A stretch of DNA of 64,000 bases, taken from positions 2,979,025 through 3,043,024 of the forward strand of contig NZ_CP115670.1 in assembly GCF_027886475.1 (NCBI RefSeq), written 5' to 3'. The first letter of the stretch is position 1, and each line of letters starts with the position of its first letter. A program made the translations under genes and the position numbers. Of this stretch, positions 51,180 through 60,001 are shown one piece after another. This DNA comes from Corynebacterium sp. SCR221107. GTDB taxonomy: Bacteria; Actinomycetota; Actinomycetes; Mycobacteriales; Mycobacteriaceae. The notes below the pieces were generated by a model that searched no databases, was not told the origin of the DNA, and saw nothing but the letters and a program-made list of their open reading frames with translations.

Positions 51180-52364
51180 GTGTCTGAGATCCTGAAAGTC
51201 GGCGATCGCAGCCCTCGCGTGGCAGAGGTTCGCCTGGCACTAGCACGTCTAGGACTCTTCCCAGAGTTTGACGCCTCCGTGGATAACTCCAAGAATCACA
51301 CCTTCACCGACGCAGATACCTACTTCGACGAAAAGCTGTGCAATGTCTTGCGTGGCTTCCAGCAGTGCCGGGGCATCATCGCCTCCGGCGAGATCGATGA
51401 AACAACTCTGCGCGTCCTGCGCGAGGCATCCTACCAGCTTGGCGCGCGCGTGCTGAGCTATCAGCCCAACAACCAGCTCGTTGGTGATGACGTCACGCAG
51501 CTTCAGACACAGCTGCAGGAGCTGGGTTTCTACGTCGACCGCATTGACGGGCACTTCGGGGAGTGCACCCACGCCGCCTTGGTCAATTATCAGCTCAACT
51601 ATGGCCTCAACCCAGATGGCATCTGCGGACCGAACACCATCCGCGCCCTCGGCAGGCTGGGTCGGCGCATCACCGGTGGTTCTGCCCAAGCTTTGCGTGA
51701 GCGCGCCCGCGTGCGCGACGCCGGCCCGCAGCTGGCGGGCAAGCGCGTGGTCATCGATCCGGCCTTGGGTGGCGCCAACAAGGGGCAGATCGTCAAGGGT
51801 CCCTATGGGGAGATCACCGAGGAGGAGATCATTTGGGATCTCGCCACCCGCATCGAGGGCCGCATGGTGGCAGCTGGCATGGAAACAATCATGTCCCGAC
51901 CGCGTCAGGACGATCCCTCCCATAAGCAGCGCGCGGAGATCGCCAACGCCTTCGGCGCCGACCTCATGATCTGCATCCAGTGCGATCATTACCAAAATGA
52001 GAAGGCCAACGGCGTGGCCACCTTCTACTTCGGCTCTGAGCAGGGTAGTTCCTCAATCACCGGGGAGCTGCTTTCCGGCCTCGTCCAGCGCGAGATCGTG
52101 GCGCGTACGGGCCTTGCCAATTGCGGCAACCATGGTCGCACGTGGGATCTGCTGCGAATTACTCAGATGCCCTCCATCGAGGTGGTCATGGGCTATCTCA
52201 CCAACCCTGGGGATGTAGCTATCCTGACTGATCCCAAGCAGCGCGATGCCATCGCCGAGGCGATCGTGGTTGCGGTCAAGCGCCTGTATTTGCTTGACGA
52301 CGATAACCAGCCCACCGGCACCTACAAATTCAGCGAACTGCTCGAACAGGAACTGCTCAAGTAA
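51180..52364 (+). CDS. cwlM: CwlM-type peptidoglycan regulator (amidase fold, zinc ligands lost)
   Basis: A 394-residue cytoplasmic protein without a signal peptide: two peptidoglycan-binding-1 repeats (about 1-75 and 90-170) and a C-terminal Amidase_3 fold. The usual zinc motif DPGHGG is DPALGG, SIHAN is replaced by CIQCD, and the catalytic Glu position in PSIEVVMGYLTN is Val, so hydrolysis is unlikely. In mycobacteria CwlM is a PknB-phosphorylated activator of MurA and partner of FhaA/MurJ; the same job is inferred here. GTG 51180 is chosen because GAGGAGGA precedes it; a frame back to 51138 has no ribosome site. Confidence 0.86.
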   Translation: MSEILKVGDRSPRVAEVRLALARLGLFPEFDASVDNSKNHTFTDADTYFDEKLCNVLRGFQQCRGIIASGEIDETTLRVLREASYQLGARVLSYQPNNQLVGDDVTQLQTQLQELGFYVDRIDGHFGECTHAALVNYQLNYGLNPDGICGPNTIRALGRLGRRITGGSAQALRERARVRDAGPQLAGKRVVIDPALGGANKGQIVKGPYGEITEEEIIWDLATRIEGRMVAAGMETIMSRPRQDDPSHKQRAEIANAFGADLMICIQCDHYQNEKANGVATFYFGSEQGSSSITGELLSGLVQREIVARTGLANCGNHGRTWDLLRITQMPSIEVVMGYLTNPGDVAILTDPKQRDAIAEAIVVAVKRLYLLDDDNQPTGTYKFSELLEQELLK

Positions 52365-52369
52365 CACGC

Positions 52370-52412
52370 TAAGCCCCGTAGCGCACGCCTCATCAAATCG
52401 ATGGGGCTTTTG
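52370..52412 (+). terminator. Probable cwlM terminator
   Basis: AAGCCCC/GGGGCTT arms with a long loop and TTTT tail just after cwlM, facing the convergent gene at 52560. Confidence 0.55.
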
Positions 52413-52559
52413 GCGTATGAGAAGAAGGAACTGAAGGCACCACCAAAGCCACGAAGACCCCGAAGCAGCACCGCGTGCCCGCGTCGCGGCTGGCTGCTAA
52501 TCCCTACCCGATTACTCCCGCATCGTCGAGCAAAGGGTGTCAATCGTGCCTGGAGCTGC

Positions 52560-53279
52560 TTAAACCACAGCGCCTGCGAGTAGCTGTTCTACTGCCTCCG
52601 CAGTCAGCAGTGCCTGCGGTGGTGGCAATTCAATACGCAGGCGCGGGAAGTAGGGGTGATCCTCGACCACCTTGAATCCCGCGGACTCAAGGATGGATAC
52701 CTCAAGGATGCCGTGGTCGTCGACATGCTCGTAGACCTCTTCCAACTCCGGTGACAGTGGGGGACAATCGGAGGTTGTGCGCTCGCCTGGACGTCGGTAA
52801 GCAAATGCCTCCACGGCGGTAACCTCCGTGGCCATTAGGGCCGCGAGCACGGCATCCACGAGCACGGATTCAAGGCCCAGCGCCGCAAAGAGCGCGTCGA
52901 TGTGCAAGGAGCTCAGCAGGCGGGCGTCGGGGCTAACAGGGGCCGTGGGCAACTGGGCGCTGCCGGGGGCTTGGGCGGGCTTGCAGTACAACACGGTGGC
53001 GATGACCCGCCCACCGGGTGGAACCACGTGCGCGACCTCATCAATTAGCGCCTCCTCGCCCGCCACGGGGCGCGGAGCCGCGATGAGGCTAAACCCACAC
53101 TCGCCGTTTTCCAGCAGCACGGAGGCCACCCAAGCTTCTTTCTCGAAGCGCTCGCTGCCGTCGGCAAGCACACGCTCGGCCACGCTGGGTTCGAACTCCC
53201 AGAACACACTGGAGGCGCAGCCGGGGTGCATGACGGATACGGTCTCCGGCTCCAGCTTGAGTAGGGAAGGGGTGCGCAT
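52560..53279 (-). CDS. Conserved hypothetical protein (Rv3916c position)
   Basis: A 239-residue cytosolic acidic protein found between cwlM and parB, like Rv3916c. VVPPGGRVIATVLYC and the alternating C-terminal strand pattern recall a GNAT-like fold, but no acetyl-CoA motif is clear. Function unknown. It follows parB by 11 bp on the same strand, so it is the last gene of the par operon. Confidence 0.7.
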   Translation of the reverse strand: MRTPSLLKLEPETVSVMHPGCASSVFWEFEPSVAERVLADGSERFEKEAWVASVLLENGECGFSLIAAPRPVAGEEALIDEVAHVVPPGGRVIATVLYCKPAQAPGSAQLPTAPVSPDARLLSSLHIDALFAALGLESVLVDAVLAALMATEVTAVEAFAYRRPGERTTSDCPPLSPELEEVYEHVDDHGILEVSILESAGFKVVEDHPYFPRLRIELPPPQALLTAEAVEQLLAGAVV

Positions 53280-53290
53280 CGCTTTGATGC

Positions 53291-54379
53291 CTAACCCTGA
53301 AGGATCCCCATGATACGTTCGAAGTCCTCGCGGTCGCCGAACTCAACGACGATCTTGCCCTTGCGCTTGCCCATTGACACCGAGACCTTGGTATCGAGGT
53401 TGTCCGCGAGCGACTCTGCGGCGTGGGTGAGGTACTCCGGCGTTGGCGCCTTCTCCCGTGGAGTCTTCTTCGGCTCGTCGCCGCGGTTGAGCAAGGTGAC
53501 GGCCTCCTCGGTGGCGCGGACCGAGAGTCCCTCGGCAACGATGCGATTAGCCAGAGTCTCCTGCGCCTGTTCGCCAGCCTTCAAGCCCAGCAAGGCACGG
53601 GCGTGGCCAGCCGACAGCACTCCGGCGGCGACCTTGCGCTGCACCGCCACCGGCAGGCTCAGCAGGCGAATCATGTTGGAGATCACCGGGCGCGAGCGGC
53701 CGAGGCGATCGGCGAGCTCGTTGTGGGTGACGCCGAACTCCTCCAGCAGCTGCTGGTAGGCCGCGGCTTCTTCCAAGGGGTTGAGCTGTACGCGGTGGAT
53801 GTTTTCCAAGAGCGCGTCGCGCAGCATGTTGGAATCATCGGTGGCGCGCACAATCGCAGGGATGACCCCGAGCCCGGCCTTGGAGGCCGCTCGCCAACGG
53901 CGCTCGCCCATGATGATCTCGTAGCGATCATCGCTGGTCTCACGCACGACAATCGGCTGCAGGAGACCGAACTCCCTGATGGAGTGAACCAGTTCTCCTA
54001 GATCATCCTCGTCGAAGACGGTGCGGGGGTTTTTGTCGTTGGGGATGATCAGGCCAATGGGGATCTCCCGGTAGGAGGCGCCGAACTCCTGCTCCTGTGC
54101 CTGCTCCTCACGGGTGTGTGCGGCCGCAGCCTCGGCAAGAATGGGGTTCACCCGCGCGCCGGTAGCATCGCGGACAACCTTGTGCGGTTTTCCTGGGAGG
54201 TGTTCACCGGGCTTGGGGGAGGCCTGGTTGCCACCCTCAGCCTCGCTGGACTTGCCGTTGTCGGGCCCGAAAACAACATCGGCTGCGGTGCTACCGATGC
54301 GGGTGCCCGGGGTGGGGCTGGAAGTAATCAGCGCAGCCAATCCGCGTCCGAGTCCGCCCTTGCGGGTTTCTTGGTTCAT
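53291..54379 (-). CDS. parB: Chromosome partitioning protein ParB
   Basis: A 362-residue CTP-dependent clamp. N-terminal GRGLAALI region, CTPase/N domain with [14 protein letters not shown] and GERRWRA, helix-turn-helix [24 protein letters not shown] that reads parS, and a C-terminal dimer domain ([14 protein letters not shown]). It loads on the parS sites of this window and recruits SMC and ParA. ATG 54379 follows AAGGGAAG. The 159-bp space to parA holds one copy of the repeated 12-mer. Confidence 0.94.
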   Translation of the reverse strand: MNQETRKGGLGRGLAALITSSPTPGTRIGSTAADVVFGPDNGKSSEAEGGNQASPKPGEHLPGKPHKVVRDATGARVNPILAEAAAAHTREEQAQEQEFGASYREIPIGLIIPNDKNPRTVFDEDDLGELVHSIREFGLLQPIVVRETSDDRYEIIMGERRWRAASKAGLGVIPAIVRATDDSNMLRDALLENIHRVQLNPLEEAAAYQQLLEEFGVTHNELADRLGRSRPVISNMIRLLSLPVAVQRKVAAGVLSAGHARALLGLKAGEQAQETLANRIVAEGLSVRATEEAVTLLNRGDEPKKTPREKAPTPEYLTHAAESLADNLDTKVSVSMGKRKGKIVVEFGDREDFERIMGILQG

Positions 54380-54538
54380 TAGCTTTTCTTCCCTTTTCTT
54401 CCACGTGGTGACGCGAACTGCAACACCCATGATCTGCCCGGTTGCCGGCCGGCAAGGCCGAATGCGACCGGATCGTTTTTGTACTTAGTGTGCTTGCCGA
54501 CGACCACCGTTGCGGCAAGCTGCATTGAAGGCTCTATC

Positions 54539-55603
54539 CTAATGGGATTCCTGCGCCGATGGCTGTGCGGAATCGAGCTGCCCACCGGCTCCATCCTGCT
54601 CACCGTGAGCACCGTGAGCACTGTCTGCACTGCCCTCGGCCTCATCATTGGCACCAGACTCCGAGGGCTTCGCGCCCGGGGAGGCGGCCGCCGGGGCCAC
54701 ACCCACCGCTCCCGATTCCGGGGTAGGCAGGTAGTCACCGCGGTTGGCCAGCTCGCGGGCGGCGTCCATGTAGGCCATCGCGCCACGCGAGCCTGGGTCA
54801 TATCCGAGAACGGTCTGCCCGTAGCCCGGAGCCTCGGAGACCTTGACCGAGCGTGGGATCTTGGTGCGCAGCACCACCTCACCGAAATGGCCGCGGACCT
54901 CTTCGGTCACCTGCTCGGCGAGCTTGGTGCGCGCGTCGTACATCGTCAGCAAGATCGCCGAAATGTGTAGCTCGGAGTTGAGGTGTTGGCGAATCATGGA
55001 GATGTTGTTGAGCAGCTGGCCCACGCCTTCGAGTGCGTAGTACTCGCACTGGATGGGGATGAGGACCTCAGTGACTGCCGTCATCGCGTTGATGGTCAAC
55101 AGGCCGAGCGAGGGCGGGCAGTCGATGAAGATGTAGTCGAAGCCAGCTTTCCGCATGAACTCGGTCTCGAGCGCGTCGCGGAGGCGATACTCCCGGCGCA
55201 CCATGGACACCAGTTCAATCTCAGCGCCGGCCAGGTCGATCGTGGCGGGGATGCAGAACAGGTTCTCGCTGGCGGTCGACGGTTGGATGGCCTCTTGCGC
55301 GCTACATTCCCCAATGAGCATCTCGTAGCTCGACAATGTTCCGGCACGGTGCTCCACCCCGAGCGCGGTGGAGGCATTACCCTGTGGGTCAAGGTCGACT
55401 ACCAGCACCTTGAGGCCGTTGAGAGCTAGACCTGCGGCAAGATTCACCGATGAGGTGGTCTTGCCAACCCCACCTTTTTGGTTCGCCACCGTCAGCCGTC
55501 GCGGCTGCGCGGGCTTCGGCAGGTGAAGCTGGTTGCTTAACACCTGGGCCGCCCGATGCGCAGCCTCCGCAATCGGCGTATCGTCCCAGTTCAGATCGTC
55601 CAT
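54539..55603 (-). CDS. parA: Chromosome partitioning ATPase ParA
   Basis: A 354-residue Walker-type ATPase: deviant Walker A QKGGVGKTTSSVNLAAGLA, Walker A' DLDPQGNASTALG and Walker B FIDCPPSLGLLT. The C-terminal 70 residues are Ala/Gly/Ser/Glu-rich and look disordered. ATP-bound ParA on the nucleoid pulls ParB-parS complexes apart. The start at 55603 has AGAAGG upstream; an ATG at 55633 adding ten residues is also possible. Confidence 0.94.
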   Translation of the reverse strand: MDDLNWDDTPIAEAAHRAAQVLSNQLHLPKPAQPRRLTVANQKGGVGKTTSSVNLAAGLALNGLKVLVVDLDPQGNASTALGVEHRAGTLSSYEMLIGECSAQEAIQPSTASENLFCIPATIDLAGAEIELVSMVRREYRLRDALETEFMRKAGFDYIFIDCPPSLGLLTINAMTAVTEVLIPIQCEYYALEGVGQLLNNISMIRQHLNSELHISAILLTMYDARTKLAEQVTEEVRGHFGEVVLRTKIPRSVKVSEAPGYGQTVLGYDPGSRGAMAYMDAARELANRGDYLPTPESGAVGVAPAAASPGAKPSESGANDEAEGSADSAHGAHGEQDGAGGQLDSAQPSAQESH

Positions 55604-55948
55604 GAGCCCCTTCTTCACGGCATTTCGCGGCATGTCGCGGCCCCCCGCCGTCGAGGTTGACCGTCAAATGTACGCCATCTACCTTAGTTCTTTTCCCCCG
55701 GCCACTCCACCATCGGCCGGGTAGGCACACCAGGCAACGGGCCCGCACCCGCCATTGTCCCCGACGCAGCCGCCGTCACCTGTGTTTTCACACCAACGCG
55801 CCCGCACGCACCTCGATGATGCACCTGGGATGATGCACCCATTTTTCCCTTTGCCACACCGCCGATCCTTGATCACATGCCTAGCACACGACCCCACTAA
55901 AGGCGTCTGGGGAGCAATGGATGCTCAGATGAGTGTCGACGGCTTCGC
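55604..55948. other. Gap between rsmG and parA
   Basis: 345 bp with no gene. The end nearest parA holds TTGACCGTCAA and neighbouring AT-rich bases, the likely parA promoter. The middle is GC-rich without clear structure. Confidence 0.4.
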
Positions 55949-56674
55949 TTAGCGCTTCTTGCGAATCGCGATGAGTGTGGTCGGTTCGGGTAGCTGCTTG
56001 CCGACGCTGAAGATTTCGACCATCCCACCGCCAGCCTTGGCGATAAGTGCTTGGTCGCGCTCCGGCTCCTCGTGCACACTGGTTCCTTTCATGGCAATCA
56101 TCCGACCCCCCTTGGAAAGCAAGGGCAGCGACCACCCAGCTAGCTTGCCCAGGGGAGCGACCGCGCGAGAGGTAACAATATCGATGGGGCCAAGCTGAGC
56201 GCGGACGAACTTTTCTTCGGCACGCCCGCGAATCACCCGCACATTGTCTAGCTCGAGGGCATCCACCACCTCATCCAGGAAGACCGAGCGCTTCAGCAGA
56301 GGCTCGATGAGTGTGATGGATAGGTCGGGGCGCGCCAGCACCAGTGGGATGCCGGGCAGGCCCGCACCCGAACCGATGTCGGCTACCCGGGCCCCATGAT
56401 CCATCGCCTCGCCGATCACCGCACAGTTGAGGATATGGCGATCCCACAGCTTTGGAATCTCCCTCGGTCCCATAAAGCCACGGATCGAACCGGCGGTAGC
56501 CAGCAGGCCGTGATAGGCAATCGCCTTGTCGAGGTTCTCGCCAAAGATCTCGGAAGCAATCTCTGGCGGCGGCAGCAGGGGATTGCCCTGCGCATCGGCC
56601 GTCAGGTCGTCGAAGGAACCTGGTTTCACGTGAAACATCCTAACTTTTTCGTTCATCTCCACGGTGTGCACCAT
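55949..56674 (-). CDS. rsmG: 16S rRNA (guanine527-N7)-methyltransferase
   Basis: A 241-residue SAM-dependent methyltransferase with VADIGSGAGLPGIPLVLARP (SAM loop), WDRHILNCA and VTSRAVAPL typical of RsmG/GidB, which modifies G527 of 16S rRNA and whose loss gives low-level streptomycin resistance. The N-terminal MFHVKP is written over a parS palindrome. The start could be 56674, 56656 or 56638; ribosome sites are weak for all. Confidence 0.9.
   Translation of the reverse strand: MVHTVEMNEKVRMFHVKPGSFDDLTADAQGNPLLPPPEIASEIFGENLDKAIAYHGLLATAGSIRGFMGPREIPKLWDRHILNCAVIGEAMDHGARVADIGSGAGLPGIPLVLARPDLSITLIEPLLKRSVFLDEVVDALELDNVRVIRGRAEEKFVRAQLGPIDIVTSRAVAPLGKLAGWSLPLLSKGGRMIAMKGTSVHEEPERDQALIAKAGGGMVEIFSVGKQLPEPTTLIAIRKKR
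56622..56637. promoter_or_regulatory. parS: parS site at the rsmG start
   Basis: GGTTTCACGTGAAACA; 15 of 16 bases of the ParB palindrome, within the first codons of rsmG. The site closest to oriC in this window. Confidence 0.9.
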
Positions 56675-57037
56675 GGCCTACCACTGCTTGTCACCGCCTA
56701 TTATTGCCCACGAGTTCCTTCCTCTTCGCCGCCACTAGATACTCGCCAACCCCACACTATGGGGCCGGGCGGCAGGGTAGTAGCGGGCCAGTGGGTGTGC
56801 ACAGGAGGAGCCCTTATGGTCACTAGACAACTTAACACGAGCCTGCGACTTCGCCCCGCGCGCCTGTCGAAGCATTCGAAAGGAATCAGCATGGGTCCGA
56901 TCCGAAAGCAAGCATGAAGGGACACAGACCGCGCTTTTGCACGTGGGGACTGCGGGCGTCGGAAAGCAATAAAAAAACCGCCCGCAACCTCTTCGGTCGG
57001 GGCGGTTGATTTTTGCTTCTAGCGACAACGATGCGCC
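56675..57037. other. Gap between yidC and rsmG, no jag gene
   Basis: 363 bp with no KH/R3H coding sequence in any frame. In mycobacteria the jag-like RNA-binding gene (Rv3920c) occupies this place. The region holds the yidC terminator, one 12-mer copy (56957-56968) and the rsmG promoter region. Confidence 0.5.
56971..57016 (-). terminator. Terminator of the rpmH-rnpA-yidD-yidC operon
   Basis: AACCGCCCG/CGGGGCGGTT stem 30 bp after the yidC stop. Read on the minus strand it ends in TTTTTTT; the plus strand also has TTTTT, so it can work both ways. Confidence 0.85.
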
Positions 57038-58000
57038 TTAGTTCTTACGTTTGTTACCCTTGCGCTTCGGATTGTCCGGGCGCTGGCCAGGCTTCGGGGC
57101 GGTGGCGCGCTTGGATTCCTTCTTAGCGGCGAGCTCGGCCTCTTCTTCGGCATCCATCTTTGCGAAGACGGCGCGCTGCTGGAAGAAGGTCCAGATGTTG
57201 TTGGAGACCATGTAGAACAGCAGGCCGATGTGCCACAGAACGCCGGTGAACAAAATGGTCAGCGGCATGAACCACAGCATCATGCGGTTCATCATGTCGG
57301 TCTGCATCTGCATCTGCGAGTTCGCGGCCGGCTTTTGCTTGCCGGAGGCGATACGCGCCTTCTGGCGATCCACGGACAGGCGGGCATTCATGTGCGTAGC
57401 TACCACGATGATGAGAATCAGCGGTGCTGCCACGCTGATGATGTTGATCTGCGTGAATCCACCACCGAATGCCTCGTACATCTCCTTCGGCATCGAGATG
57501 TAGGCCGACAACGGGACGCCGAACAGGCGGGCATCGAGGAAGGACTGCACATCGTCGGGGTTGAAGATGTAGTTCGCGGTCGCGCGGTTTTGCTCAACGC
57601 TCAAGCCCAGCTGGCCGGTGCCGGTGCCGGTGCGGTTGAAGGAACGCAGCACGTGGAACAGGCCGATGAACACCGGGATCTGCACCAGCATCGGGATGCA
57701 GCCGGCGATGGGATTAACGCCCATCTCCTTTTGGAGTTTGCGGGTCTCCTCCATCATCTTTTGCTGATCGTTCGCGTACTTCTTGCGGATTTCTTCCATG
57801 TGCGGTTGGAATTCCTGCATGCGACGCACCGAGCGCATTTGGTTGACAGTTGGCTTCACCAGCAGGGCGCGGATGGTAAATGTCAAAAGCACAATTGCCA
57901 GCACCCAGGAAACGCCGGAATCTGGACTGATCACAAAGCTTACGACTTTGTGCCAGAACCACAGGATGGCCGAAATTGGCCAGTAAATAAAATTGAGCAC
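57038..58000 (-). CDS. yidC: Membrane protein insertase YidC
   Basis: A 320-residue Oxa1/YidC insertase with five helices: N-terminal IYWPISAILWFWHKV, the amphipathic MRSVRRMQEFQPHMEEIRKKY segment, IPVFIGLFHVLRSF and the C-terminal basic tail (KRKGNKRKN). It inserts and folds small membrane proteins. ATG 58000 follows AAGGAGA. It lies 62 bp after yidD. Confidence 0.93.
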   Translation of the reverse strand: MLNFIYWPISAILWFWHKVVSFVISPDSGVSWVLAIVLLTFTIRALLVKPTVNQMRSVRRMQEFQPHMEEIRKKYANDQQKMMEETRKLQKEMGVNPIAGCIPMLVQIPVFIGLFHVLRSFNRTGTGTGQLGLSVEQNRATANYIFNPDDVQSFLDARLFGVPLSAYISMPKEMYEAFGGGFTQINIISVAAPLILIIVVATHMNARLSVDRQKARIASGKQKPAANSQMQMQTDMMNRMMLWFMPLTILFTGVLWHIGLLFYMVSNNIWTFFQQRAVFAKMDAEEEAELAAKKESKRATAPKPGQRPDNPKRKGNKRKN

Positions 58001-58062
58001 CTTGGTTCAGGTCTCCTTGAGTTCGGTTGTCAGCTGGTCAGGTGATGCTGGAAACGGAGACC

Positions 58063-58521
58063 TTAATGGATGTCCGCATCCCTCATCGAAGCAGGCAGGG
58101 GAACCGGGTCGAATCCCCCTGGATGCCAGGGGCCACACTTGGCCAACCGTACGAGCGTGAGCACGCTACCGATGAAAGCACCGCGGGTGGCGATTGCTTC
58201 CAGCGCATACGCACTGCAGGTTGGCTCGAAACGGCAGGTAGAGCCCATCTTAAGGGCTGAAAGGTATTTTTGGTAAAAACGAACCGCCCCATAGAGCATT
58301 TTGGCGGCAATACCACTCGGGCGGGGGGCTGCGACTTCGCCCCCTGTATCACCATCGCCTCCATCGTCACCGGCGGCGACGTCTGTGGCTTCATCGAGAC
58401 GAATCCCGCTGGCCACAGGGTCAGGCCCGGACGACGAAGACGCGTTCGAGGCCCGCGAATAATGGGCCTGCGAATCAGAATCAATTGCGTCGGAGCGCTT
58501 TGGCCAGTGCTTTTTGCACAT
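58063..58521 (-). CDS. yidD: YidD membrane insertion efficiency factor with N-terminal extension
   Basis: The C-terminal half (about 75-150) is the YidD domain: RFYQKYLSALKMGSTCRFEPTCSAYALEAI with its conserved cysteines and CGPWHPGGFDPVP. Typical YidD proteins have about 80-110 residues; here about 70 extra Ser/Asp/Gly-rich residues come first and the gene overlaps rnpA by 41 bp. The ATG at 58521 is chosen because AGGAG lies 10 bp before it; 58539 is an alternative. It aids YidC-dependent insertion. Confidence 0.85.
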   Translation of the reverse strand: MCKKHWPKRSDAIDSDSQAHYSRASNASSSSGPDPVASGIRLDEATDVAAGDDGGDGDTGGEVAAPRPSGIAAKMLYGAVRFYQKYLSALKMGSTCRFEPTCSAYALEAIATRGAFIGSVLTLVRLAKCGPWHPGGFDPVPLPASMRDADIH

Positions 58522-58876
58522 CGCTGCGAAGCTCCTCATAGCTTGCGCTTGCCGACGGCGGCAAGGCCCTAATAACGACGGTAGCCTGCGCCGGAACGGT
58601 CGGCGCTAGCTCAGCAAAGATGTGCCGCAACATGCGCGAGACGCGGTGACGGGTCACCGCATTGCCCACCGCCTTCGACACAACGAGCCCGCACCGCGGT
58701 CCGCCAAAACTCGCGAGATCCTTCGTCCGCATTCCCTCGGCGAGACTAAGGTCCTCCGGTCGGCGCTGATCGAGGCGTATATGCACAACAGCGGTGCTCC
58801 TGCCTGCACGCTTACCTTTCCGAATTGTCTGGCGAAACTGTTCGGAAGAGGAGAGTTTGTGCTGGGCGGGAAGCAC
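58481..58876 (-). CDS. rnpA: Ribonuclease P protein component
   Basis: A 131-residue basic protein: N-terminal HKLSSSEQFRQTIRKGKRAGRS, then GLVVSKAVGNAVTRHRVSRMLRH, the RNR-like RNA-binding helix of RnpA. It binds the RNase P RNA to mature tRNA 5' ends. GTG start at 58876. It overlaps yidD and follows rpmH by 45 bp. Confidence 0.92.
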   Translation of the reverse strand: MLPAQHKLSSSEQFRQTIRKGKRAGRSTAVVHIRLDQRRPEDLSLAEGMRTKDLASFGGPRCGLVVSKAVGNAVTRHRVSRMLRHIFAELAPTVPAQATVVIRALPPSASASYEELRSDVQKALAKALRRN

Positions 58877-58921
58877 CGCTGTTTGCTTTCTTTTCTCAAG
58901 AAACGACGCTGGTTACGTAAA

Positions 58922-59065
58922 TTACGCAGTCAGCTTCTCGCGTCCCTTACGACGACGTGCTGCCACGATTGCGCGACCTGCACGGGTAGCCATGCGGGTA
59001 CGGAAGCCGTGCTTGCGTGCGCGACGACGGTTGTTCGGCTGGAACGTCCGCTTGCCCTTTGCCAC
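58922..59065 (-). CDS. rpmH: 50S ribosomal protein L34
   Basis: A 47-residue basic protein: [20 protein letters not shown] then [20 protein letters not shown], the L34 signature over its full length. GTG start with AGGAG 7 bp upstream. First gene of the rpmH-rnpA-yidD-yidC operon, divergent from dnaA. The usual next-to-origin gene in most bacteria. Confidence 0.97.
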   Translation of the reverse strand: MAKGKRTFQPNNRRRARKHGFRTRMATRAGRAIVAARRRKGREKLTA

Positions 59066-59510
59066 GGTAAAACTCCTATATAACTACTGGGTGGCCCAGT
59101 TGCGACCATGCGCGAAGACGCGCCGACCACGGCGAGAAGGCACCCACAAAGATGGATAATGAATGAGAGCGATTATCAACAAGTGATCCCTGACCGCCGC
59201 TGGCGGGGCCACGGTGCTCTCGAAAAGCACGTGCGATTGACGCGCGTAAGCGCGCCCGTTGCAGTGTCAGACTCGTTTAGACTACGCGAGCTACGGCGGG
59301 CTAAACAAATCGACACACCTTCCCCCCGAAGTTACCCCTCTAATTTCAATCTTGTAATTACATCGGCAGCTCATACCCACTTTTGCCGGTCAGCGCGGTA
59401 ACGACACGCCGAAAATTTGACTTTTCCGCCCTCAAAGTCCGCGCAGGCGACCTCATCTTGAGGGTTGCCTCCTTCTGGATGGCGCACATTTTTAGACAAG
59501 TTATCCACAT

Positions 59511-59898
59511 AGCGAGTAACAATGTGTGCAGAAGAAAAATCACACAGTGTGAAAAGCGAAGGCTGTGGATAACTCTCAACTTCATGTTGAGAAATCCACA
59601 CAAGCCCACCAAAAACGCAGTTCATCGACATGTTTTTCCGGTGGTGAGTTTTTCACAGGGATGTGAGATGCTTGTGGATAACTTTATCCACAGGCGCCCA
59701 CACCCCGCGGGGCGAAAGTTATCCACAGGTGTGGATAACTCCTGTGGATAGCCGGTTCAACGGGGTTTTCCCTTGTGAACAACGCGGTGAAAACCGTGTG
59801 ATTAGAAAAATGACAAAAGTTGAGGAGTTTTCCTCGGCTTGTGGAGTTTCGCGCCGATTTTTGCCCCAAAAGTCAGCGTGTAGGACAAGTTATCCACA
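59511..59898. other. DnaA-box cluster between rpmH and dnaA
   Basis: Seven perfect TTATCCACA boxes: plus-oriented at 59511, 59684, 59719 and 59890, minus-oriented at 59564, 59673 and 59730, plus a one-mismatch box at 59743. Five of the eight lie within 80 bp. This is the dnaA promoter side and could serve dnaA autoregulation or be part of the origin. The 936-bp gap holds no other gene; the rpmH promoter is at its left end. Confidence 0.85.
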
Positions 59899-60001
59899 AG
59901 TTTTGGGCGATAATTGCCAAGTTTTGTCCATATTGTCCCCTCGTTTTTCGCGGAATCTCCATAGATTTTGCGCATGTTGCACAAGTTACAAAGGAAGCTA
60001 A

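Noticed and set aside
56735..57028. Minus-strand 97-codon frame as a possible jag relic
   Set aside because: It includes the yidC terminator and has no KH or R3H motif.
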